The translations under genes were made by a program, and so were the position numbers. Below the pieces are notes generated by a model. The model was not told the DNA's origin. It was given only the letters and a program-made list of their open reading frames with translations, and ran no database searches. Source: Clitoria ternatea (taxonomy: Eukaryota > Streptophyta > Magnoliopsida > Fabales > Fabaceae). From it: 64,000 bases of DNA. The stretch is taken from NCBI GenBank assembly GCA_037962975.1, contig CM075673.1:17530001-17594000 (forward strand), read 5' to 3'. Of the stretch, positions 37,477 to 49,140 are shown in pieces (the first letter of the stretch is position 1; every line of letters starts with the position of its first letter).

Positions 37477-38000
37477 ATGGCATTGAATCCGAGATCTGAT
37501 TCCACCAACGCTTGTTGTGAACATGTACCTCTTTCTTTCCTTCACCCATTCACTTTTCTTTTTCTTTTTGATTTTAACCTTTTCTCATTTCGTTACTTTT
37601 CATAGTGGAAGAAGAAATGCGAAAATAGGCGCGAGAATCGTGTAATGCTCTACGCCAAGCTGTCACTATTCTCAAACTCAATCAACGAAATTCAGCCTCA
37701 GAACAAGAAAGGTAAGTCTCTTTTATTTAATTATTTATATACGTAATTTTATTTTTCAAGATTAGGGTATCGACATGAATGTTTGGTTTGCTTTGTAATA
37801 TGTGAAAATAGAGCAGCGGAAGCTTGCAAGTTACTGGAAGAAGAGAAGAGTAAGACTGTTGAAAAGGGAGAGAGCCAAAATTAAAGTGGAGAAGGCCCAG
37901 GAGTGTAGGATTCAGATTGGTCAATTGGAGAAACATGTAAATGAAGCAGAAGTGAAGTTGCCATCTGATGGGGAAAAGGAAATCAATCAATTGAAGGAGC
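37477..38000 (+). pseudogene. Captured host gene fragment with introns (MEE22-like coiled coil)
   Basis: Inside the CACTA element is an ATG-started exon (37477-37524, ending STNACCEH before GTACCT), an exon at 37606-37711 (WKKKCENRRE at the start, donor GTAAGT), and an exon from 37812 with AAEACKLLEEEKSK and then Lys/Glu-rich coiled-coil text. The order NACC, then WKKK, then NALRQAV, then coiled coil resembles the N-terminus of plant MAternal Effect Embryo arrest 22-like proteins; I recall that similarity and have not verified it. Introns are retained, so capture was at DNA level. The second exon has a frame disruption between CENRRE and NALRQAV, so the fragment is not functional in its parental frame. 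Confidence 0.55.
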
Positions 38001-38210
38001 TTCTAGAACCGTGGCTGATTTTGAGAGGATTAAAGGAGATGAGGCTTTAATCATGGTTATTTTGAACCGTGGTTATATGCTATTTCTCACCACGGTTCAA
38101 AACTGTGGTTAAAAGTCCACACCTATAACCACACTGGGAACAACCACGGTTGTAGAACCGTGGTTAAAGGCTAATTTTAACCGTGGTTAAAACCCTAATA
38201 TGCACTAGTG

Positions 38211-39458
38211 TATTTTGCTTAAGAGTTATTAGATCATTTGAAACTTTCTAAACTTTAACATTTAGGTATTCATATAAAATTTTCTAATAGACTTTACTTA
38301 ATTTAATTAGTCCATGGTTAACTTATAAAAATTCAAAATTACTAAAATTTATTAGTCAAAATTTTAATATAAAATTTTAGCCTTGAAATACTTCTTAATT
38401 AGTTTAAATTTTTATAAAGCTTCTTTGAACAAAATTCCACAAGAATTCATTTAGAAAATCCAACCTTATATTTTATACTAAAAAATTAATATTTAAAATT
38501 CAGCCTTTAAATTTTCTTAATGAAATATATTTTTAACATCACTCAAAAATATGACTTTTTACACTAGTTAAAAAGTTCAAGTTTTAATTCTTAAAACTAT
38601 AGCTTTTAACATTTTCAAATTTTAACTTTTAAGACCTATTCTTCAATCTGCTTTTAACATCACCATGATTTTATTTTGCCAACATAATCTCTTAACTGAA
38701 AATTTTAAAACTAAATCAAGTAACAATAAGTATTTTAGCTTCTTTATAATTTAGTTTCATCATAATTAATATCAATTAATTTGCTTAGCATTTTTAAGGC
38801 CTTATATCATATCCTACCATTCAACAACACATTCATTGTCAAAAATCTATTCTTACCAAGTGCCAAAATTTTATTTTACCTTATGATCATACATGATTTT
38901 ATGACTATAATTTCCTACCAAATTAAATGGCATTTCAACTATTTCATAACTCTTTACCATCTGGTTTCATTACCAATCAATCCTTTTTTTTTGTTTAGCA
39001 CCCTAAGACTTTTATCACATTTTATTAAAGAACCACAATACCAACTCACTCACGGCTATAAAAGAAACTTCAAACGACTTTAGCAATGATTTATAAAACC
39101 CTTTTCTAGTTCTAAAATTTAGCCTAAACCCAAGAGAACTCCAAGTGTACCTCTCAGCCAAGAACAGATAAAAAGGGACCAACACTTGGCAATTAATTCA
39201 TCACATAATGAACATTCAAGGAACATTATCAATTGTTTAAACTTAACTCAAAAATTGAAAGAAAATCAACATCACACTCATGACTTTGGGGTTTCAAGAT
39301 GCCATTTCAAGTTCAAAAATTTTCAGCCTCACCTTTCTATTTTCAAGAGCAAGTTTTATCATATAAACCCTTGATCTCCATGGCTGTCCTTAAATTTCTA
39401 AAATCAACATGCAATGCTTAAAATATTTAGAACTTATCATCAAAATCAGCATGCATGA
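38211..39458. other. AT-rich spacer between CACTA and Gypsy elements
   Basis: No recognisable gene. Frames of 100 and 62 codons at 38781 and 39186 are Phe/His/Asn-rich and look like chance. It ends with CATGA (39454-39458), the left target duplication of the Gypsy element. Confidence 0.5.
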
Positions 39459-41676
39459 TGTAACACCCTGGAGCCAACTTGCAAATCCCAAGATAATTAC
39501 CGTCACCATATAAAATCTCTTGGATAACTTATTTTTCGCCTGGTAATTATCAAGTGATTCACAACCTGATTCCAGAGGTTACTGATACAATATCAGAGTG
39601 TGAAACTTTTTATATAACTAACTTTATTTTATTATACATAATATCAGAGTCTCATACATATTATATTTTATAACAGGCACCTAGATCTTATAAAATATAA
39701 AGATGTAAAGTACCAAAACATAGCATACACATAATACAGCCATAGTAGTCACGCAAGCAAGCATCAACATCAAAAGCCTTCATAATTCATCCACATCAAG
39801 CATCATCCACTTTGTCATATGTCTTCCTAATTAACCACTAAAGGGTTGCCACAAGTAACAGAAAGAGTGAGATAAAATATCAAATAAATAGAAATTAAAT
39901 TAGAACATACACAATCATAAGTAGGATGCTATACGATGCAGATGCCAAACAAGTATTTTGTATTATACTTATGTTATTATATTCTGTTCTCATATATGAA
40001 TGAAAATGCATGATGGATCCATTTTGGTGGGAACATCTGCAGTGATTTCCAACAATAACATTTTTACGGATATCCAACCGATACCGCGCCTCATAATGCA
40101 ACACCAACATCAGATAATAATATAATTATATCAATAACAAGTGTTGCGGGACCCCCCTTAAGGACACATTGCTCAGCCCTTAAGACGGCCGTGGTATAAA
40201 ATCACCGCAGAGGTCTGTTGCTCAACAGAGCGCGTTCCCCCACCAAGAACCCCCTCAAAGAACCCCCCTACGGATACTTTGAACGGCCAATGTATATGAT
40301 GCATGAATGAAATAGATCTAAATTAAATTATTAAATTTCTTTATATAATTAATCTTAAAAATAAAATTGTCATAACAATCAAATAAGCATACTTTATATA
40401 TAATTCAAAGAATATGGAAACACATTTTCCATAATATTTATATATTATCATAATCTAAAGAATATGGAAACACAACCATATTATAGTATTTATTTAGTAT
40501 CATACCCCAAAGAATAAGGAAAATATATTTTCCATAAAATTATACTACTAAGTTAATTTAAAAACAAAAGTTTTCTCCCTTTAAATATTTAAATAAACTT
40601 CTAAATTTAATTTAATTAATTATATTTATTTTATTTCAGAATAAAGTCTCTAGAATAATAAAAATCCAATAATAATAAAAATTCTGATTTTTATAAAAAA
40701 ATCATTATTTTAAGTTTTTAATCATACTTATGAAAATACCACTGGTTTTATTTATGAAAATATCATCGTTCTAATTTATTTACAAAAATGCCACTACTTC
40801 CGATTTATTTACAAAAATGCCACCGCTTTCAGTTTTTAACACCGCTTGAAAACATCCGCTGTTAAAGGGGTACGTTATGCAGAAATGAAAACAGCACTCT
40901 GTTTCTCTCTATTTTTGTTGTTTTAATGATTTCAAATGCAAATTAAATATGACAATTGATTCCAAATGACCATACAACATTAGAAACATATCATATATCA
41001 TATTCCAAACCAATTGGCATTAATTTCACAATTTAATTCAAATTAAATTAAAATCTAACTATATGAGTTTCTAAACAATTAACAACTAAAAAACCAATTC
41101 TAACTTATTTATATGTATTTAATATTCTATCTCCTCTTTCTTACCTCAATTGAAGATCCATAAGCTTCCCTTATGCTAAACTCCCTTGTATCCCCTTAAT
41201 TCTTCAAGTTTGAGTAATTTATTATTATGCAAAATTGAAGAGCTTGAGTGTAGTAATAGAGTTTATGAAAGCTTGAAGAGGGAGATGAAGGGTTAAGGAA
41301 TTTGTAGTGTTTTTGTTCTTGAGGAAATTGGAAGGGTGGAGGCCTTATTTATAGGCTTCAATGCGGTGGAAATAAGGTGGTGGAGAAGAGAAGAAGAAAG
41401 TAGAGCTTTCGGGAGAGAAAAGGAAACAGAGAAGATATTTTTATTTTTTTATTTTATTTTTAATTAATTAATGGGTCCCTTAATAATTCTTCCCTTTATT
41501 GTCGCATTTTATTTCCGTTTAGTCTCATTTTAAATCCGATTTACAAAATAAAAATATCCCTATAACCGGAATAAAATTTCCTATTTTCTAAAATTTATTT
41601 CTTAATTTTTTTAGAAACTTTAATTTTTCACTATTTAATTACTGATTCAAATTTAATTAAAAATTAGGCTATGACA
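39459..41676 (-). repeat. 3' LTR of the Gypsy element
   Basis: 2218 bp, TG...CA. A minus-strand TATA box (TATAAATA, plus 41347-41354) has its equivalent in the other LTR at 56641-56648. Long stretches match 46457-46986 and 55253-56971 with scattered point differences and a roughly 30-base length difference near 56090. Confidence 0.93.
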
Positions 41677-41687
41677 CTCTCCCCCCG
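41677..41687 (-). other. Polypurine tract of the Gypsy element
   Basis: CTCTCCCCCCG on plus, that is CGGGGGGAGAG on minus, directly before the 3' LTR. This is the plus-strand priming site. Confidence 0.85.
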
Positions 41688-41734
41688 TTATAAAAATTTC
41701 GTCCTCAAAATTTAAACATACCTGTTTAGAATAG

Positions 41735-42921
41735 CTCATGGTATTGACTTTTCATCTCATCTTCTCGTTCCCAAGTCATGCTTATTTCATTTCCTTGTTG
41801 CTAAGCTACTTTCACCAATGAGATCTCCTTGCCTCTTAGTTGCTTGACATCTCTGTCCACTATCTTCACTAGTGTTACTGGAATCGTGAGGTTTGCCTTA
41901 ACTTCTATATCATCAGTCTCGATCATATGGTCTGGATCAGGTACATACTTCCGTAATTGCGAGACATGGAACACATTATGAAGATTGGAAAGGTGAGGTG
42001 GTAATGCGATTTGATATGCCACTTTACCAATTCTTTTCAGGATTTCATATGGTCCTATATACCTTAGAGTAAGCTTCTTGCTTTTTAACACTCTTCTAAC
42101 TCCTTTGTTCGTTGATACTTTCAAAAATACATAATCTCCAACTTGGAATTCTAATGGCTTCCTCCTTTGATCATAATATGACTTTTGCTGGTCCTGCGCA
42201 ACTTTCATCTTTTCTCTAATCATCTGAATTTGTTCTGTCGTTTGATGAACAATTTCTGGTCCAAGAGTTAGATTCTCACCTGTCTCTAACCAACAAATTG
42301 GTGTCCTGCACTTTCTACCGTATAATGCTTCATATGGTGCCATCCCAATGCTTGAATGATAACTGTTATTATATGTGAATTCGATTAGTGGAAGGTAATG
42401 TTCCCAACTTCCACCATGTTCTAACACACATGCTCTCAGTAAATCCTCCAGACTTTGGATAGTCCTGTTTGACTGTCCATCAGTCTGTGGATGATAGGCA
42501 GAGCTTAACTTCAGTCTAGTACCAAGCTATTTATGCAAACTCCCCCAGAATCAAGAAGTAAATCTAGGATCTCTATCAGACACTATGCTTGACGGTACTC
42601 CATGTAATTTCACTATCTCCTTTATATACACTTGAGCCAATTTCTCAAGTGAATGCTTCATGTTGATCGGAAGAAAATAGGCTGATTTGTTAATCTATCG
42701 ACTATCACCCAGATAGCATCATTACCTCTTTGTGTTTTAGGTAAGCCTGACACAAAGTCCATGGCAATGTCATCCCATTTCCATATTGGTATTTCTAGTG
42801 GTTATAATCCACCAGATGGTTTTTGATGTTCAACTTTACTTTTTTGACATATTAAGCAAGATGAAACATACTCAGCTGTCTCCTTTTTCATCCTCTTCCA
42901 CCAGAAGTCCTTTCTTAAATC
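41735..42921 (-). pseudogene. Gypsy integrase with C-terminal chromodomain-like tail (broken)
   Basis: After the TAA at 42922 the text continues with the zinc-binding region (YVSSCLICQKSK) and the DDE core (DIAMDFVSGL, then VSDRDPRFTS), with at least one further stop and a frameshift. An open stretch at 41801-42427 holds the end of the core (IEFTYNNSYHSSIGMAPYEA) and the GPY/F region (LRYIGPYEILKRIG). After a TAG at 41801 the frame reads MTWEREDEMK, a chromodomain-like ending that places the element with chromoviruses. Integrase would insert the cDNA; this copy is dead. Confidence 0.85.
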
Positions 42922-43788
42922 TTAATACATCTTCGTAGATCCAGGATGAATACTAAGCATGCTTTTGTGGGCTTCATCTAGAATCATCTTCTTTAGTTCT
43001 ACATCCTTTGGGACACATATTCTTCCTTTCAACCTCCATACTCTATCTGAACCTTCTTGTAATCCCAAATCTTTCCCATTATGTTGTGTCTCGATCATTC
43101 CTTGGAGACATACATCCAATCTTTGTTTTTCACACACCATCTTCAGAAGATCATTAGTGATTTTCAGAACTCCGACAACCATATTTACTGAAGATTTCTC
43201 CTCAACTACTATGTTTAAGTCTCTAAATTGTTCAATCATTTCTAATTCTTTTATCATTAAAGCTGCCATATGAATAGCTTTTCTACTAAGCGCGTCAGCA
43301 ACCACGTTGGCTTTCCCTGGGTGGTACTTCAACTCAAAGTCATAGTCCTTGAGAAATTCCATCCATCGACGTAGTCTCATATTTAATTCTTTTTGATCAA
43401 ATAGGTATTTGAGACTCTTATGATCACTATAAACTTCAAACTTTGCACCGTATAAGTAGTGCCTCCAAATTTTTAAAGCAAAGACAATGGCCGCTAATTC
43501 TAAGTCATGAGTAGGGTAATTAAGTTCGTGTGGTCGTAATTGCCTTGAAGCATAAGCAATTACTTTTCTTTGTTGCATTTGGACACAACCAAGTCCCAAC
43601 TTTGAAGCATCACAATAAACTTCAAAGTTTTCTTGGGGGTTTGGTAAAGCTAGAACTGGTGTAGTTGTTAATCTTTTCTTTAATTCTTGGAAACTTGCTT
43701 CGCATCCAGTAGTCCAAATGAAAGGTTTATTCTTACAGGTTAATCGAGTCAGTGGTAGGGCAATTCGAGAGAATCCTTCAATAAATCT
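42922..43788 (-). pseudogene. Gypsy RNase H domain
   Basis: It follows a TGA at 43789 in the same frame. It shows EVYCDASKLGLGCV, YASRQLRPHELNYPTHDLEL, VYSDHKSLKYLF and HPGKANVVADALSRK, the RNase H core and the linker to integrase, and ends at TAA 42922 in a motif that normally reads TKMYQDL. The RNase H would degrade the RNA template. Within its stops the stretch is otherwise well preserved. Confidence 0.88.
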
Positions 43789-44592
43789 TCAGTAGTAACC
43801 AACAAGTCCTAAGAAACTCTTGATTTCTGTGACAGTCTTTGGCCTTTCCCAAGCTATTACAGCTTCAATCTTCGCAGGGTCGACTGACACTCCATTCTTA
43901 GATATCACATGGCCTAAGAATTTTACTTCATTAAGCCAAAACTCACATTTGGATAGTTTGGCATATAGATGCTTCTCCTTTAGTATTTGTAGCACTAAGT
44001 ACAAATGCTCCTCATGCTCTTCCTTGGTTTTGGAATAGATGAGAATATCATCTATAAAGACAATGACAAATTGATCAAGGTATGGATGGAATATTCGGTT
44101 CATGTAGTCCATGAACACGGCTGGAGCATTAGTTACACCAAAAGGCATAACTAAATATTCATAATGTCCATAGCGTGTTCTAAAGGCTGTCTTTGAAATA
44201 TCTTCTTTCTTTACGCGAATTTGATGGTATCCTGATCTCAGGTCTATCTTGGAGAACACAGTAGCTCCTCGTAGTTGATCAATAAGGTCATCGATTCTCA
44301 GTAACGGATATTTATTCTTAACTGTCACTTTGTTCAGTTGGCGATAATCGACACAAAGTCTCATACTACCATCCTTCTTCTTGACTAGTAGTACAGGTGC
44401 TCCCCAAGGAGATACGTTGGGTCGTATAAATTGCTTTTCTAATAACTCCTCAACTTGCTTCTTTAGTTCAATCAATTCTACTGGAGACATTCTATAGGGT
44501 GCTCTAGCAATGGGTTCTGCTCCAGGAATTAGGTCAATAGAGAATTCTATCTCTCGTTCAGGAGGTAATCCTGGAACATCCTCAGGGAATAC
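43789..44592 (-). pseudogene. Gypsy reverse transcriptase domain
   Basis: Minus-strand frame open from after TAA 44593 to TGA 43789. It has KDGSMRLCVDYRQLNKVT, VFSKIDLRSGYHQI, YLVMPFGVTNAPAVF and the catalytic FIDDILIYS, then FLGHVISKNGV, so all core RT motifs are present. The terminal TGA falls inside a GYY-RFIEGFS motif where Arg is usual. Confidence 0.92.
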
Positions 44593-45477
44593 TTATGAGA
44601 ATTTACAGACTACTGGTATCTTACTTACATCAGGAATAACTTTCCCTTCTGTAAGTGCAAATACCATGAATAGTTGGGCTCCATTGTTCAAGGAATATCC
44701 TATAGGGTTTTGTGAGGCATCATACTCCTGACACTCCATGTTGTCAAGTGGAAAAATCACTGTCTTTTTATGACAATCCACGAGAATATGATTAACAGAT
44801 AGCCAATCCATTCCCAAAATGATTTCCAAGTCCTTTAATGGTAAGCATACTAAGTTCACGTTAAAATTTCTACCTCCTATATGTATAGAACAACCTTCAC
44901 ACACATTAGCTGTCCTAAGATGGTTACCAGTAGGAGTAGAGACAAGCAAATCATATTGCATGGATTTCACAGGTAAGTTCAGTCGTCTAACACATTCTTC
45001 AGCTATAAAAGAATGTGTCGCACCAGAATCAAATAAAACTGATAAGGTAGTATCGTTAAGAATGCACTCACTTTGTACTAAGTCATCTGCCTGTGATGCC
45101 TCTGATCCACTAATTGCAAATACTCTGCCAGCTGCAGGTGATTTGTTCTGATTATTCACTAGTTGTCCATTTTCTCGTCCTTGACCAGCTGTGTCTTTGA
45201 CATTATGTCCTCCACGACCATTTGTATTACGTCCATCTCGAATGTTGGCTCCTCCTCTGTTGGTTCCATTGTTGTTGTTCTCAGTTTTAACATTCACAGT
45301 GTTAGTGCCTTGGTGAAGTTATGGGTAGTTGGGATGAATATGTCCCTTCTGGTTGCATTGGAAACAGGTAACATCTGTCTGTGTACAATCACGGGTTCTA
45401 TGATTTCCTCCACACTTGTAGCAGTTCCATGTGATTAGCTGGTTCACGCGTCCTCCAGATGATGAAGTTAATCCTCC
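44593..45477 (-). pseudogene. Gypsy nucleocapsid zinc knuckle and aspartic protease
   Basis: Directly after the gag stop, in the same frame, come a CCHC-type knuckle (CYKCGGNHRTRDC) and a second, imperfect one (CFQCNQKGH). A TAA follows at 45319-45321, then a Gly/Asn-rich linker and the retroviral-type protease with active-site LFDSGATHSFI, ending at TAA 44593 near the start of RT. Confidence 0.88.
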
Positions 45478-46167
45478 TCAAAATCGATTCTGATTGAATG
45501 CTCCTCGCCTTTTAAAGTTCACTAATTGAGGTCTCAATTGCTTACTGCTTTTCTCCTGCTCGATCCTAGCCCGATGGTTCTCTTCAAAGATTCTGCATTT
45601 GTTGATTAAAGTAGGAAAACTCTTAATCTCCTGATGTCCTATGGCTTCTTTAATTTCTGGCCTTAAGCCATTTTCAAATTTGACGCATTTAAAAGCCTCA
45701 GTCCCAGGCTGTTGGAAAGAAGGATAGAACAATGACAGTTCCTCGAATTTGGTAGTGTATTCTCTGACAGACATATTCCCTTGCTTTAATTCTAAAAATT
45801 CTAATTCCTTTTTGCTCCTGACACTAGCAGGGAAATATTTCTCGAGAAAACTTTCTTTAAAATTTTCCCAGTTGAGTAGCCTACCGGCTTCCAATAACCT
45901 ATCGCGAGCGAAGATCCACCAATTTTCTGCTTCCCCTACCATCATATAGGTAGCATATTCTACCTTCTGGGCTTCAGTGCAAGGTAAGGAGCGAAAAATA
46001 CGTTCCATTTCTTTAATCCACAGGTAAGTCACCTCTGGATTATAGTCTCCTTTAAACTGGGTAAGTTTCCTTTTCAAGAAACGGTCAAGTCCATGGGTTC
46101 CTTCGGCTAACCTTTGCTGTTCCTGTCTTTCAAGGATCTCAACAAATCGGTTGAATGCAGCAGCCAT
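45478..46167 (-). pseudogene. Gypsy Gag (capsid) region
   Basis: A 229-codon frame from ATG 46167 to TGA 45478. It contains the retrotransposon gag domain: FKGDYNPEVTYLWIKEMERI, then AENWWIFARDRL, FLEKYFPASVRSKKELEFLE and MSVREYTTKFEELSLF. It would form the virus-like particle. The terminal TGA is where an Arg codon is likely in relatives, so the original Gag probably read on into the zinc knuckle. Confidence 0.9.
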
Positions 46168-46437
46168 GGCATCATCGTTCTGACGTCTAGCTATTTCTTA
46201 TCCTACAAGTATGAGTACCACTGCATTCAGTTACTGAGTATCTAATATACTCAGAGTTTTAACAATTTTACACTATCTAACTGACTTTTATACTAACCAA
46301 AAACATACAAAGAGCACACATAACACACAAGCACACAAATTTCAGACAAATAGCAATTCAAAGTTCACAAACTTCAAGCTATCTTATGTTAGTCTTTAGT
46401 TACTTCCTAAGGTTTTCTTTATATTTTATATACCATT
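46168..46437 (-). other. Gypsy leader between primer site and gag
   Basis: About 270 bases of untranslated leader with no further feature that I can name. Confidence 0.6.
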
Positions 46438-46449
46438 GCTCTGATACCA
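46438..46449 (-). other. Primer binding site of the Gypsy element
   Basis: GCTCTGATACCA on plus, that is TGGTATCAGAGC on minus, complementary to the 3' end of initiator tRNA-Met. It is separated from the 5' LTR by seven bases. Confidence 0.92.
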
Positions 46450-46456
46450 CTTCAGT

Positions 46457-46986
46457 TGTAATACCCTGGAGCCAACTTGCAAATCCCAAGATAATTACCA
46501 TCACCATATAAAATCTCTTGGATAACTTATTTTTCACCTGGTAATTATCAAGTGATTCACAAGCTGATTCCAGAGGTTACTGATACAATATCAGAGTACA
46601 AAACTTTTTACATAACTAACTTTATTTTATTATACATAATATCAGAGTCTCATACATATTATATTTTACAACAGACACCTAGATCTTATAAAATATAAAG
46701 ATGTAAAGTACCAAAACATAGCATACACATAATACACTCATAGTAGTCACGCAAGTAAGCATCAACATCAAAAGCCTTCATAATTCATCCACATCAAGCA
46801 TCATCCACTTTGTCATATGTCTTCCTGATTAACTATTAAAGGGTTGCCGCAAGTAACAGAAAGAGTGAGATAAAATATCAAATAAATAGAAATTAAATTA
46901 GAATATACACAATCATAAGTAGAATGCTATGCGATGCAAATGCCAAACAAGTATTTTGTATTATACTTATGTTATTATATTATGTT
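46457..46986 (-). repeat. 5' LTR of the Gypsy element, part 1
   Basis: It starts TGTAATACCC and runs collinear with 39459-39980 until the ATGTT target site (46982-46986) of the nested Copia. The LTR resumes at 55253. Confidence 0.92.
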
Positions 46987-48266
46987 TGTTGGAAATATGC
47001 ACTAAAAGCCTATATAGGTTCGCACCATTTTGAATAAGTCATTTTTTGTTAAATAGTTTAACAACCTTTACATATCCTTGGAGTAATAGGTAATATGAGA
47101 GTTATTCCTAAAATGTCCCTAATCAAGTATTTACGTGGGGACATGTAAATACATTAAGACTAGTGTGTGAATGTACTGATGATCTGATCTCACAGATCAT
47201 GGATATAAATGATATCAAGTCTTCACACGGGTACACATTAAGAGTAATGATGTACTGGACAGACCCACCATGAGAACGTTGCATGGATCGTTACATGAAT
47301 GTCATAAACGATTCTCAATGTGATAATGGTATATGTAGTCCTTTGACCTGAAGTCACTATGATTCCTACATAAGGAGTTTATTGTTTTAATACAATCAAA
47401 TGTCTTCTGTAATAAGAGGACTATAAAGGTTGTGGTTAGGCAATGTACAAATTATACAGAGGGATGTGAGTGATGTAGATGGGATTTGTCTCTCCTATGT
47501 GACAGGAGTGATATCTATAGGCCACTTGATGGAGTGAGACTAAGGAAATGCATGGCCATGCTAGAAAGAATAAATATTAGATATTTATTCGGATAAAGTC
47601 TACTCCGGTATCAAGTAAAATAAATTGGACTGTACAAGGATGACACGACCGTGCCTTGGGCACAATTAGGATATCGTGACAAAAGGAACAAACATATAAA
47701 ATAATTATCACTTATAGGTTATGTTGTTAATAAATAATATTCGGACATAATGATGCATTGCTAGATGCCGCTCTTATTTTATATTAATAATAAAATAGTT
47801 TATTATTAATATAACTGAGTATTTTACCTATAGGGTCACACACATAGAGTAAGGCCATCAGAAAATAGCTTTTTATTTTAGTTGGACTAAAATAAGACTA
47901 TTGGGCCTAACTCATTTAGAATGAGTAAGAAGCCCACTCTTTAGAGAGCAAATTAGGTCAAACCTAAGCCTATAAATAAAGCATAAGATGCTCATAGGCG
48001 GCTACCCAAAAGAGACACAAAAATACACAAAAGTTGCAAAAGCTACATGCCGTCAAACTAGCATTTGGAAGGTGTAGCATTTCTGGTGGGAGTACTCGTG
48101 TGGACTCCTAAAGGACGAGGCTACGATTATTTCGATATTCTTCAAAAGGTAATCCTAAAACACAATTTTTGTGTGTGTGTTTGTCTTATGCTTTGAAACA
48201 CGGCGCTTTGCAAATCCTATGGGAATCCTTGTATTTCCGCTGCTCATACACTAGGGATTCCTAACA
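46987..48266 (+). repeat. 5' LTR of the nested Copia
   Basis: 1280 bp. TATA box TATAAATA is at 47971-47978, giving an expected transcript start near 48005, so R-U5 is about 260 bases. Confidence 0.93.
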
Positions 48267-48267
48267 G

Positions 48268-48279
48268 TGGTATCAGAGC
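48268..48279 (+). other. Primer binding site of the nested Copia
   Basis: TGGTATCAGAGC, complementary to the 3' end of initiator tRNA-Met, one base after the LTR. Confidence 0.93.
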
Positions 48280-48359
48280 CAGGTTGCAAAACCGTGTTTT
48301 GGGCAAACATTTGTTTAAATAACATGTAAAAATAAAAATAAAATTTCTTTTATGAAAAG

Positions 48360-48495
48360 AATTGTAAAGGTTGAATCCTTTTGCAAAGGTTGCATCTTTT
48401 ATTAGACATGTTGCAAAGGTTGCATTTTTAATGAGATATTTTGTAAAGGTTGCATTTTTATGAGATATGTTGCAAAGGTTGCACCTTTTGAAAGC
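48360..48495. repeat. 30-bp tandem repeat in the Copia leader
   Basis: Four to five copies of a unit with GCAAAGGTTGCATTTTT, spaced about 30 bases. An 86-codon minus-strand frame over it is an artefact of the repeat. Confidence 0.75.
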
Positions 48496-48928
48496 TAATA
48501 TCAATATATTTTTGCTTTATGTATATTGATTTCTTTTCTCAACATTTTAGTTAAAGAACATGTTTTTAGGATGTGCTTTATTATATGAACATGTTGTATG
48601 TTGCAATGATGATTGTTTTATATGTGTTCTAATTATAAGGCATATTTTATGTTTATTTAATTAAATTGAAATCAAGGGTTGTATGCAATGACGTCTATAT
48701 GCTTTCTCTTTTCTAATATGAATTGTTCATGTGAGATTGTGTTTAGAAAGTTTAAGAGTTAAACCCTAACCGTAATGAAAACTAAGATTCAAAAGTTGAA
48801 ACCTAGCCGTAATGGTATTTTATTTATTTGTAAATGTTACAAATAAAATATTTGATTTTAATATTATATTTTAAATTCGATTTGTAAAAGTTACAAATCA
48901 AATTTTTAATTATTTGTTAAAATTAAAG

Positions 48929-49140
48929 TTTGTAAGAGTTACAAATTTAAATAATTTATTCTTATTAATTTTAATAGGATTTGCATTGTTTGTGATCCTT
49001 TTAAAATTAATATGATTTGTAAGAGTTACAAATTCAAATAATTTATTCTTATTAATTTTAATAGGATTTGCATCATATGTGATCTTTTTAAAATTAATGT
49101 GATTTATAGGAGTTACAAATTGATTCATATTTATTAAATT
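48929..49140. repeat. 87-bp tandem repeat in the Copia leader
   Basis: TTTGTAAGAGTTACAAATT and following AATAATTTATTCTTATTAATT recur at 48929, 49016 and (diverged) 49103, a period of 87. The surrounding sequence (48830-49260) repeats the GTTACAAAT word further. Confidence 0.75.

Larger units (their letters stand above)
36800..38210. mobile_element. Non-autonomous CACTA (En/Spm, CMC) transposon, 1.4 kb
   Basis: It starts CACTAGTGCA (36800-36809) and ends with the exact inverse TGCACTAGTG (38201-38210). The 3-bp flanks are CAT and TAT, an imperfect target repeat. The subterminal regions are filled with short palindromes of the type ACCACGGTT...AACCGTGGT: a 114-bp tandem array on the left and a shorter set at 38050-38195 on the right. 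These are the usual transposase-binding arrangement of CACTA elements. There is no transposase; the middle (37.3-38.0 kb) is captured gene sequence. Confidence 0.9.

Noticed and set aside
37802..38050. 82-codon Lys/Glu-rich frame as an independent gene
   Set aside because: It lies inside the CACTA element in a different frame from the captured exon; it is a shadow of the captured coiled-coil sequence.
48244..48504. 86-codon minus-strand frame with repeated NATFT-like peptide
   Set aside because: Product of the 30-bp tandem repeat in the Copia leader.
48360..49140. Short regular repeats considered as a CRISPR-like array
   Set aside because: There are no unique spacers of constant length, and this is the leader of a plant retrotransposon.
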